Under the pieces are notes generated by a model. That model was not told where the DNA came from. It saw nothing but the letters and a program-made list of their open reading frames with translations, and ran no database searches. Positions 53,601-63,177 of a stretch of 63,177 nucleotides of DNA are shown here, piece by piece (position 1 is the stretch's first letter; the number at the start of each line of letters is the position of its first letter). The translations under genes were made by a program, and so were the position numbers. The stretch comes from Ichthyophonus hoferi (Eukaryota; Opisthokonta; Ichthyosporea; Ichthyophonida; Ichthyophonidae): NCBI GenBank assembly GCA_002751075.1, contig NAOQ01000138.1, forward strand, positions 68,618-131,794, in the 5' to 3' direction.

Positions 53601-53974
53601 AATCGCATCGTATCTTATTATGACCTATGACTACATATATTTTGATTTTCAATCATATCATATTCTAATATACCCTATCACAGTATAATTTAAATTTTAA
53701 ACCCCCCATACCTTAATATAGCCCCAATATACCCTATCACATCTTATACTTAAAATAGTTAATCCAATCATATCCTACCCTACCCTATCACGATCCAATT
53801 AAATTTCAATTTAAAATTTAAATACACCATCTCCACCACTCACCCCTCTATGTTATTTTTGACACTATCAGGTACGATAGGGGGGGTAGCGGCTTGCATC
53901 ATTCTCTGTGCCAAAGCACTACGAGCACTGATTGGCCGCTTTTTCGCGCCCTCTCCCTCGGCTAGGACAGTCAT
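44617..53974 (-). CDS. NOL9: Polynucleotide 5'-hydroxyl-kinase NOL9/Grc3
   Basis: Seventeen exons, 5' to 3': 53844-53974, 52718-52903, 52242-52350, 51599-51757, 50869-51060, 50496-50561, 50238-50322, 49497-49581, 49084-49181, 48516-48549, 47746-47888, 47394-47558, 47070-47142, 45953-46085, 45480-45639, 45061-45188, 44617-44724. They give 684 residues (human about 702). The P-loop GGKDTGKST (318-326) is followed by RYLINGLLN, HLECDIGQSEFTPSGL, SPVIGPPAFHLQKP, VVNTHGWIKG and the C-terminal HCIGLGIVRAVDTAYGLLHV, each matching human NOL9 in order. The enzyme phosphorylates RNA 5'-OH ends in the nucleolus during removal of ITS2 from pre-rRNA, with LAS1L. The N-terminal 140 residues are variable, as in the family. 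The basic C-terminus (RKTNTVVQRKRLQ) may help nucleolar targeting. Exon 10 is only 34 bases; its frame is set by agreement with the human protein. Confidence 0.93.
44946..45058. repeat. 32-bp tandem repeat, about 3.5 units, with a CCAAT motif in each
   Basis: Each unit contains the perfect palindrome ATATGTATACATAT followed by CAACCAATC. The array ends at the splice donor of NOL9 exon 16 (45060). The units are nearly identical. Confidence 0.92.
46241..46310. repeat. Two 37-bp AT-rich tandem units in a NOL9 intron
   Basis: AAAACTATATATAATATAAT plus (AT)n is repeated at 46241 and 46278. Confidence 0.85.
47205..47290. repeat. GGTAT pentamer tract in a NOL9 intron
   Basis: Degenerate ATGGT/ATAGT pentamers run between exons 12 and 13 of NOL9. 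Similar tracts lie at 11220-11470 and 54655-54935. Confidence 0.8.
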
Positions 53975-54654
53975 GTAGTTAGATTTATAAGAGAGGAGTA
54001 GAGATATAGACTGTCTAGTCTTATGTTGTCTACAGAGCCATGCATATTGTCATACTGTCATACATCCCATAATCCTATCATGCATACTATTATACTGCCA
54101 TACATACTATCATCCACACCCCACCTATCTCTTCCCACCATCCCTTTCATATGTTCTCCTTTCTAGTTGTCTTTCCTTTCCCCCTATCATTTAATTGCCC
54201 TGTCTGTCTGTTCTATGTTCTTACTATCTCCTATTACTCTCCCTCTTTCTTTCTTCTATTCATTGTTTTTCTATTTCTATCTCTACAGACCATTTTTCCA
54301 GCCATATATTCTCTCTTACATCCACTCCCATATCCTTTACATTTCGCTGTTACTCATTCTCTACAATGATTTTTTATTAACTTATTTCCTTTCCCATCAC
54401 CCACCTTCCCTCCTAAACATGTATACTATCTTACATACACATACATAGGTATATCCTTTAACACATCTCTACTACAATACCTATACATATATCAATTACT
54501 ATATACCCTTCTATTTATCATCTGACATCACTCTGTAAAACAGAATTTCTTTATCTTTCATGTGTATGTTTTAGTTTACATATATGACTGTATCTATGTG
54601 GCTCTCTGTATATGTATATGTATTGTAAAAACATAAATTTTGATGTAATGATTA

Positions 54655-54935
54655 CCCATATACACAGTAGTATGTAGGGTATTATGTATGTATGGTATAA
54701 GTATAGTATGTAGGGAGGGTTGAATGTAGGGTAGTATGTCTGACAGTATACATGATAGTATGTATGATGGTATGTATGGTAATATATATGATAGTATGTA
54801 TGGGTTGTGTAGGGTAGTATGTATTATGGTATATATATATGTATGTCTGTCTGTAGGTTAGTATGTAGGGTAGTATGCCTGATAGTATGTCTGGTAGTAG
54901 GATAGTATATGTATGATAGTAGTATAATAATATGA
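54655..54935. repeat. GTATG-type degenerate simple repeat
   Basis: Degenerate GTATG, GTAGG and GATAGTATGT units run about 280 bases. The minus-strand Tyr/Thr/Ile-rich open frame at 54682-54963 is a translation of the repeat. Confidence 0.85.
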
Positions 54936-56789
54936 TGGTAGTGATTACACCATTGTTTCTCAAAATATAAGTTGAACAAATAGGTTTATAAATAATAAAA
55001 TACCTTCTGTAGGCAAGTTTCGCTTCACCATCTCTTGATTATATATATATAATTTATATAATAATAATTATACCTAATGTATATACACTATATAATACCT
55101 ATATTAATGCATGTGCGTATATTATTTACATTTAATAGCCCAACAAATACATGTATGACATTTTAGGATATTATTTAATACTCTAGGAATTTTACAAATA
55201 GATATATACTTTTTTCCTTGCAATATCGCGGTATATCAGATTATAATTAAATAACTCTACCCGATTGATTAATTTTTATGTTTTACCCGATTGGTTACTT
55301 GAACTACGAATTAAATTGCCTGCGGTGTATGTATAGGTAGATGATTTATATATATATTTGTCTATGCACATTTATATATATACCAATAGATCTGTAAACT
55401 AAAGGCACAGAAATTTCTATTCTTAACAGATTCCTTGGGAACTCCAATTGCTGAAACCCAGGATATAACCCTATTTAAAAACAGTCTAGTTTTGTGATGA
55501 AAGGGACTACTTCCTATCTTTATTCCTAGAAAGGATGTTTCTAATTAATTAGAACTACTATGTAGATATAGTTCTTTAGCCGCCTTATAGCAGGCTATAG
55601 AGTCACCTCTCTGGAATATTACTACATGCACAATATCTTTCAACCTGTTGGATTGATTTGTCAATACATAATACAAGTAGTTGCACCAATGAGATATATG
55701 GCTAAAGAGCCATCCTAGCAAAGAGACAAGTACAAATGCAAACTGCAATAGCTAATAAAGGCTGGGTCGACCAGCCCTCGCACACATAAATGTGGGGAAC
55801 ATAAGATTCAGATAAATTTGGTATTCCTTCTCTCTCTCAAAACGAATATAAGTTGCAATAACGCTCCCGTCTCCACTTATTATTTCAAATATATATGCTG
55901 CGAAATAGTAATACTTAATATCAATTAATAGTATATCAAGAATAAAAATATATAATAAAAATAAATAAATAAATATGGAATCATTGCATCATATTACACA
56001 TGTTCCAATATATTATGGTAATTTACCAGTGTGATGGCTCCAATATGAGTTGATAGTTTGGGTCAAACCAAATAAAAACTAACTTGGACATGTAATACTT
56101 AAATAATTAGTGCATTTGTCTTGTGTTCTTTTATACCATATTATTTATAATTTTATATGCAAATGTATAATATCTTTATATAATCTATATTACTATATAT
56201 ATATAGCAAGAAAGCATCTTTACACTTTTATATAACACGAATATCTGTCTCTATTTTGTACTTAGGGTAAAACTGACTTATTTGGACTCCATTATAAAGG
56301 TATAAATAGGACAATAGCTTGAAAATATGCTACCCACACTGATATGTTTTCTATGTTTCTCTCACCTCAAAGTGATGTTCTGGAACATACGTAATCTGTT
56401 GCAGCTGTTCTTCATTTACTTAATTTTTTATTTATATTAGAATATAACGTCTATTTTATTTTATTATTATTTGCTTTTATTTAATATTAAGTATTGTTTA
56501 ACTAACATGAAACAACAATAGAGAAATATCTATCAAACTTATACCGTAATGATTTGGATTAAAATTAGGTTAAAATAGAGACAGGGTATGTTCACCATAT
56601 ATTATAACAGTCATACTTGAAGTTAATTAATTGCTTAAGAATAAGCTATTAATAACCTTTGTTTCTTCATTAATTATTTAATAATCAGACTGTCCAGTAT
56701 TTATAGATATAGTACGCTATATTTAGAAACTATAAAAGGATTCTGTCTGCACCAGGATCTTGCACTTGCTTTTTGTAGTTTCATTAAAT

Positions 56790-57090
56790 AAAGTGCCAAT
56801 TTGAGCCTGTGTAGTAATCATGTGACCCATTGCTCAGAGTGGCAATTCACTAGTATAAATTAAGAACTTGGGGAAAAATATCTGCAGCCTTTATTTGATA
56901 TCACTACAAAATCAATAGTACCCAACCTGTATCATACAGAATTTTTTCATACCTTCTAAACATAGCAATTTAGATATGGAAAATAAAACTGCAGAATCCA
57001 GCATTTATTAATCAGATAAGTATAGCTATAATTACTTTGCTTATGTTGTATATGTAGCTATATTTGGCAATGTAAGACTAACGTAGTTTC
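56790..57090 (+). repeat. Diverged repeat, copy 1 (second copy at 62415-62700)
   Basis: The two copies share CTTTTATTT-type text followed by ATCACTACAAAATC/GTCACTACAGAATC. They also share an ATAGCA(A/T)TTTA block, AGCATT(A/T)ATTA and ATTACTTTGC, all in the same order and orientation, about 5.6 kb apart. They are non-coding, and no element type was recognised. Confidence 0.6.
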
Positions 57091-58335
57091 GTATAATAGC
57101 CACCATGGCGCAGAAGTGCAGCAATAGTTGTAGAAAGTCATTGAATTATAACTCGATAGTTACTTTAAAAATCGATGCTATAATCTAATTATGATTCGCC
57201 TCATGCTTGTACTTGATTTATTAAGCGTGAATATTTTAGATTTTAAATTCAATTATACATATTTAATAACCCAGTTCTACAACTACCTAAGTAAACAGAG
57301 GTCAAAATGGTTATACGTCATAATTAATTAATATCAAGCTGGTAATTAGTCAAGATATTATATTAGTATACTTTATGGGTATAACGGCCTGTCAGAAAAT
57401 CTCATGCTAGTGCCAGAGTCAAAGCAAGAAATTCTGCAGTGCCATTGAGTAGATATCGCTGAATCTGATTTTAACCATCACCTTATAATCGTCGGCTAAT
57501 GTACAAAATCGATGAGAAAACAACTATAACACATAGTAAAACACGGGTGTATGCTGTAGTTATTATCTCATGTTGAAATTATTATCTCACTGATGGTTCT
57601 GCATATGAATATAAATATTATGGTATGTGAAGTGTACACAATACATCTAAAACAAATAGCTCTATGCATACATTTGATAGAATATAAACATACCCTACTT
57701 GTAATGTAACTAACTATACACTAGTTAGAAAAATGAAAACTGTCCTAAAACACCTTGCAGCAAACCAAGATCAATAACTTTAAAAGATACTGATTACAGA
57801 AAAGAGGAAGTGAATTTAACACTGGGTCAAAAGGTGATGCAATTAATCAGTGTATTGAACAAGGGATCAGTTCAAAAGAAATTTGAATATCGGTTTTGCA
57901 TTTGTCACTACAGTAAATATGAGGCAAGGGGAAAGTGTATACGTAGAAAAGTGCAGGAATAACAGGTTGGAGAGCATAGCGGAAACATCCAAGCCAAATT
58001 TTTCCTTGTGGAGATTATGTAAACGCAGCCATATATAGCAGTAAAGCAGAAGTCCAATTGAAAAAGCAACAACCACATATTTACTACAATTATTTTTATT
58101 TGCCCTTCAATTATATTCAGACATAACAAGGTCGATTGACATCGTTCATCATATATTATTTACTCTTTAATTCTACCAAAATTCGAAGTACCACGAAAAC
58201 AATCCAGCCAGACACTCCATTGCCAATTTACAGAACCATATACTGAGCAATGACGGCAGCTGTCAAGCTGGTTGACAGAGTGTTCACCCATTACACCATT
58301 GTCTACAACGGATAATGGCAGTATGATGTCGCTTA

Positions 58336-58962
58336 TTACTTCTCTTCATAGTTAGGGTCCTTAGGATCGTTCACGCCAGAAGGCGCATCTGCCTCGGATC
58401 CCAGCTTGCCCCAGTTGGCAGCACCTCCACCTCCTGCGCATAACCAAACACATGTCAACATAATGCATAATATTCATTTTTATTTAAAAAAAATTATTAA
58501 AGTAAAGAGAGTAAATAGTTTTCGGACGGCTACGCGGAGAAATTTTTTTTCGAATGAACAAAAATACATATATTGAGAGAGAGAGAGAGAGAGAGATAGA
58601 GAGAGAGAAAAAAAAGAGAATCTGGAGATCAAGATAGAGATTAACTATTCTACAATAAAAACTTATCTATTGCGCGAGGTAAAAAATACAACAAACATTA
58701 TATATATATATAGGTATAGGAATGAATAAACCAAATAATGCTTGGTAAAAAGAGACCTTATCAAAGATAAAAAAAGTGTTTGGTTGAGTTGAGACACCAC
58801 TACGTTACGCGACTAAACCTTGGAGTCGCTTTACACTTCACATCTTGTTGTGAAACATAGAAAATTTCATTCAAACCTACCTCTTTTAATCTCAGTTCCG
58901 GCACCATTATGACTGTGCCTATCGTCCTTAGTATTCTTCGCGTGCTTATCCTCGGGCTTCAT
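58336..58962 (-). CDS. Small NWG/DPxDPNY-motif protein (HABP4/Stm1-like segment)
   Basis: Two exons (58881-58962 and 58336-58433) join in phase 1 to give 59 residues. The first half is charged and basic (MKPEDKHAKNTKDDRHSH). The second has an RGGGGAANWGKLG motif and ends in NDPKDPNYEEK. A Gly-rich stretch followed by NWG is the hallmark of the HABP4/SERBP1/Stm1 and Tma10 families, which bind RNA or idle ribosomes. A DPNDPNY tail is found next to such motifs in some plant and protist proteins. The whole protein is probably disordered. A ribosome or RNA role is inference from the motif alone. It is complete, with start, splice sites and stop all present, despite its size. Confidence 0.78.
58575..58608. 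repeat. (GA)n microsatellite in the NWG-protein intron
   Basis: About 17 GA dinucleotides with one interruption (GATA). Confidence 0.95.
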
Positions 58963-61900
58963 AATGATGATTATATCCTCAAACAATAAAATAAAATAAA
59001 CACAAGCAAAATAAACTGTAAAAATTCCGACAAGGATTTCCTTTTTGTAGGTGATAGTGGCTCACGTAAGATACGATTGGTTAACTGTAAGCCTGGGAGA
59101 AGTAAGAGGTAGTGGTATTAAAAAAATGTATATATAAAATATATTATAAAATTAAACCTATTAATATTTAATTATTATGATTTTACGCATATATACATAA
59201 AATAAATTTATAAAAGGTTGCATTTAATTTCAATTAAAAATGGAGTTACAAGTGTCAGAATCACATGACTTTCTAAGACTCTGTGTCTATATCAGGAAAT
59301 ATTGTAGTTTTAATAAGTCTATCAAGGCTAAGACAGACAATTAGCTTAGGATCATGTCCACAAATTGTAAATATTGCTTTTTAATAATATAGAAATATAT
59401 TTCGGGTCGGTCCGTTTAGCTGACGTCATTATGTAATAGTCATTATACTAATAGATATATATACATATACTACATTATTAAAAAAATTATAAAAAAATAT
59501 TACGCAAATTAAATATAAAAAAATATTAAATTATTGGGTTACGTTGTTATTTTATATTACTGATCAGTTCACATATTATGCGACCCGATCCATAATATTG
59601 CTTCTAGAAACTTCAATACGGTTCACAAAATAATGATAACAATTATCAACGGCTCGGAATGTCGAAACTGTATTAAAAATATAAGAGGATATGATAACGC
59701 ACCAGTCCCTATAACTAAAGCAATCTTTGGTTGAAACTGTGCATTCGTTTATGCCAAGGACTCCCTTTCATTTCCACCTTCGAGAGAACATTACTTTTAA
59801 AAAATAAATAAATAATATTAATATGATGCTTCTTTGGCGGGGTAGTTTACATAATTGTTTTGTTTTTATTAACAGAGTCGTTAATTTGGTCTCTGCGACC
59901 AAACTTTGTAGAGGTAATTGGTCCATTTGATAAGATACTAATGCTCTAGCACAGTTTTGAGAGCATAGAGCTATACGGAAACGTAAGATGATCAAGAAAC
60001 CTCTAATGATATGACAGATATGACATCAATTACGTAGATCTAAAAAAGCCCTAATTAGTCATACCTTTTCCCATTTCAACTCAATCTCCAATAGACTCCA
60101 AGATCTCATGTGCCTTAAATTTTTCACCCCCTGGGCTTCAATAAAACAAATGACGTTCAACATTCGATTTAATCCATATGGCTCACATCACGTAGTATTC
60201 GCAAAAAGTTATGTTAAGGTAAAAAAAAGTATAAGCACAATGAGAAAAAGAAGATCCAAACTTGGGGTTACCCAGAAGTTGCGGCAGAAAGCCTTATTGT
60301 AACTTTACGCAATTGGCATAGCCTTCATGCACACAGTTTTTCAAATAATCAAATACCTATAGGCCAATTAATACTAAATGATAAGAATCCTCAAAGTAAA
60401 AGGTCTATGATATAAAAGTATGCTAACGGGTGAGAAGGCTAGTTGGATATTTCAAATGAATTATGTGTGACGAAAGATATCATAGCTATCCAATGACAAA
60501 CCTACTATAATTTAAACTGAGCTATAGCCCAGCTGACACTTCTATGGTTACAATTGGCGCACGTCAAATTCGTGATTTTAAGCATTCAATCCAATGAGCT
60601 AGATCGAAAACTCAGTAAATGAACCATACTTTATAATTCTTAATATTCGATTCATTAGATTTTAGTAAATCAACTCGAACCATAATTTTTTTTTCAATGA
60701 TTGATTAGATTTTTTATGCACCAATTAACATCTTTGTTATTTTAACTAACTCTAATTATTAGATACCTATAAACCCCTAACCCAGTATTAAAATTAGATG
60801 TATAGGACCGATATGAGTAATCCATAATTTTTTATTAAAAATCAAAAATCCGCAGAGATTTTTGAGGAGGTTAGAATGCTATATATTTTTATTGTAATGC
60901 TTACATTCATTAAAACCTAGCAACTGGCCTGAGAATAAGTTTATTATCAGTTGTCAGTCGCACCTTAGCAATCCAATTAGAATTAGTTACTTTTATTAAA
61001 AACAGGATCTGACCTGGACCGAATTGGCGGTGGCGGAGCGAGTCATGGGGACAAAACTTGGACAAAGCATGCTGACTTGGTCGTAATCTAATCCTAAGAA
61101 TCCTAAGTGTCTCTTAAAAAGATGGTTGGTGTTGGTTTATCTCTTTGATCAGGCATCTGCTGATACATATAGTTTATCAACTTTAATAATTCCTGCAGGT
61201 TAAGCTACTGCTTAGTTGGTGCTTTCTAATCATGTGCTTGTTTATATCCCTAAAGAATGACAGTACAGCCTGATTTCTTGTATACTGCAATTAAAACATT
61301 GCCAAGACTTTCACCCAGGATATCAAGATTTATGTATATATCTAATTGTTCCTGATTGATTCAGGTCTTACTTAATCGTTTGTATAGTGATGCACTAATA
61401 GTACTAAGTTACTACTAATAAGGATATATTTAATAAAAATAATTGGGATACCACAGGACGTGTTAACTTAATACTGCGTGAAAATATTAAGACTATAATG
61501 GCATATATTTATATGTATAAACTACTATATTTACTATGCTAGAATGCTGTATAAGGCAAGAATCTTGGTGATCATGTGATCGCATGATATAATCGATAAT
61601 CGTAGTGAATAACGTGATCGTTTATGATCACGATTGCCAATCAGAAATGCTGATCTCAACAACTTCTAATATATCTTACGTCAGATTCGTATGCTAATGT
61701 TTATGTTAAAGCGTCGCAATCCGCCATTTTTCACCCACATATTTTCAGCAATTATGTAAATAATTACAAGGTTACTAGTTTTAAATTCAATCACCATAGG
61801 CAATTATTATTTTAGCAGCTGTCCAACAAGAAAATTAGGAGGCAAGTCTAATGGCGTGATCAAAACAACAAAATTGCTTTCACAACTTTCATTCCTACGT

Positions 61901-63177
61901 TCTATAGTAATTTGACATTTATTATTATTACTATTATTATTATTATTATTATTATTATAAAATATGTTAGTAATATCCATACAATTACGTAACATGGTAC
62001 CTAAACAGTTGGTTAAATGAAAGCCTAAATAATGAAAGGTGTTTAGCATGCATGGGAATAGTTCAGAATATGTATTATAAATTATGCTTTCGGCTGTTAT
62101 GTTGAATACACATGCATATATATCGTTAGAAATATTTTAGTTTTGTTTACATTATTATGTGTTTATTGATATTTTACAATACTAATATTGAAGTTTATAA
62201 ACTCTTATAGTTTGATGGGAGAGATTCCTATAGTGATACACATGGTTGCATATATCTATCGTGTATATATACACTAACGTTTTACAAAATATTAGTACTC
62301 AGTATTTAGAATGTTTTATAAATCTAATAAAGACTATTAATTATTAATTAGGTTTACAGTTGATGCAAAGAGGTTTCTTTCATTTTTCAATAATGATTTT
62401 AGGTACTACCTCTCGTCGATTTCAGCTTGTATAGTAATTATCTCACCCATGATCAGGATGGCATCCGACTACTGGAAGTAGAGAACTTAGGATAAAAGCT
62501 GTATAGCTTTTATTTAGTGTCACTACAGAATCGAGAGTCCCAAATATGTTTTAGACAAGACCTTTCATATTTGCAAAATATAGCATTTTACATATGTAAT
62601 ACTTTAGAACCCCAGCATTAATTATTTAGTTCATTATAACTATAGTTACTTTGCCCGTGCGATATATGTATTTATATTTGACATCTGAATTATATAGAAA
62701 ATAGATAAGCTAGTGTCAAGTTTAAAATTAGATTGTAAAAAAATGATGACTATATTCATGAAATACTTTTTAAGTCAATTTCTAGCTTTCCAAATTAATG
62801 CAATCATATGCGGTATTTCATTGACTACCATTTATGTATTTAAATGAGAGTTATAATATGCAGATTTTATTTCTAGTTGCCATAGTTGTACATACAGGCT
62901 TCACTGCGGTCATGAAAGTTATTCCTTTTATTATTTCCGAGTCACCAGTAATTAAAAAATAACTGATCAGTATAATCAACTTATGGAACCACGGAAGATT
63001 GTGAAAGGTGGAATACTCCAATAACCCACAACCATATTTGGCCAAAAGTTTTTTGAGTGAATGTTACTGGCGTAAGGAGTACATAACTTAAAAGGAATTT
63101 TTGTGTCATGTGATCTCATGATTCGCAAGGTTTCGATGATTCTCAAGTGCCAAAGCGCTAATCTTTCCAGTTTACAG
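58963..63177. other. Intergenic DNA to the window end
   Basis: No gene can be supported here. A minus-strand frame at 61807-62049 is mostly an (ATT)n repeat read as Asn, followed by TIERRNESCESNFVVLITPLD, which is protein-like but unplaced. Another at 62851-63045 has no recognised domain. The plus-strand frame at 60108-60302 is basic and unrecognised. The second copy of the 56.8-kb repeat lies at 62415-62700. Confidence 0.4.
62415..62700 (+). repeat. Diverged repeat, copy 2 (first copy at 56790-57090)
   Basis: It aligns over about 270 bases with the first copy, in the same orientation. Shared features include AGCTTTTATTTAGTGTCACT, ATAGCATTTTA, CCAGCATTAATTA and ATAGTTACTTTGC. Confidence 0.6.

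Larger units (their letters stand above)
53975..58335. other. Intergenic region upstream of NOL9
   Basis: These 4.4 kb contain a pyrimidine-rich stretch (54120-54480), GTATG-type simple repeats (54655-54935), a repeat copy (56790-57090) and possible decayed frames on the minus strand at 55545-55748 and 57867-58129. The first of these (hydrophobic FAFVLVSLLGWLF, then DIVHVVIFQRGDSIACYKAA) reads like protein, and its 3' neighbour near 55430 (SAIGVPKES) weakly resembles the 33-kb family. None can be called a gene. Confidence 0.4.

Noticed and set aside
54151-54448. Overlapping hydrophobic plus-strand frames
   Set aside because: This is a pyrimidine-rich tract that gives Ser/Phe/Leu in every frame. 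Three frames are open at once, which is compositional.
1-63177. CRISPR arrays, prokaryotic operons, rRNA or tRNA genes
   Set aside because: No spaced palindromic repeat array was seen. The gene structure is clearly eukaryotic. I noticed no rRNA blocks or convincing tRNA cloverleaf, although I could not scan exhaustively for tRNAs.

Overview
The window looks like nuclear DNA from an early-branching animal or a close animal relative. It is AT-rich, full of microsatellites, and its genes are split by many short GT-AG introns. The conserved genes (non-muscle-type myosin II, MED9, NOL9, TMEM14) all read as animal-like. A sponge or another non-bilaterian would fit, but that is inference. I rebuilt eight spliced gene models by hand from splice sites, intron phase and recalled family sequence. 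All eight keep an open frame across every junction.

Layout: (1) 0.5-2.3 kb, minus: a secreted Kazal-domain protein with an acidic Asp/His-rich repeat between two related helical segments. (2) 3.8-10.3 kb, plus: a secreted sphingomyelinase-like enzyme of the endonuclease/exonuclease/phosphatase fold, 7 exons, head-to-head with the Kazal gene. (3) 11.8-13.4 kb, minus: Mediator subunit MED9, with a large minisatellite in intron 1. (4) 15.0-16.8 kb, plus: a TMEM14 family membrane protein. (5) 21.5-32.3 kb, plus: a complete 15-exon non-muscle-type myosin II heavy chain of 1924 residues. (6) 38.8-40.5 kb, minus: a HAD hydrolase, 5 exons. (7) 44.6-54.0 kb, minus: the polynucleotide 5'-kinase NOL9/Grc3, 17 exons, 684 residues. 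(8) 58.3-59.0 kb, minus: a 59-residue protein with an NWG motif and a DPxDPNY motif.

The spaces between genes hold a decayed Ty1/copia element (34.5-35.6 kb), a dispersed repeat with three copies, several old direct duplications, and scattered remnants of an unrecognised coding-like family on the minus strand. Two runs of N (13778-14224 and 24516-24980) are each flanked by the same sequence on both sides, which points to assembly artefacts rather than missing DNA.

The genes share no common pathway. They cover secretion (Kazal protein, sphingomyelinase), transcription (MED9), ribosome production (NOL9), possibly ribosome binding (the NWG protein), membranes (TMEM14) and the cytoskeleton (myosin II). 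The most striking unexplained signal is a very high density of CCAAT/ATTGG, often as RCCAATCA. It runs through promoters, introns and intergenic DNA, and often lies just before 3' splice sites.
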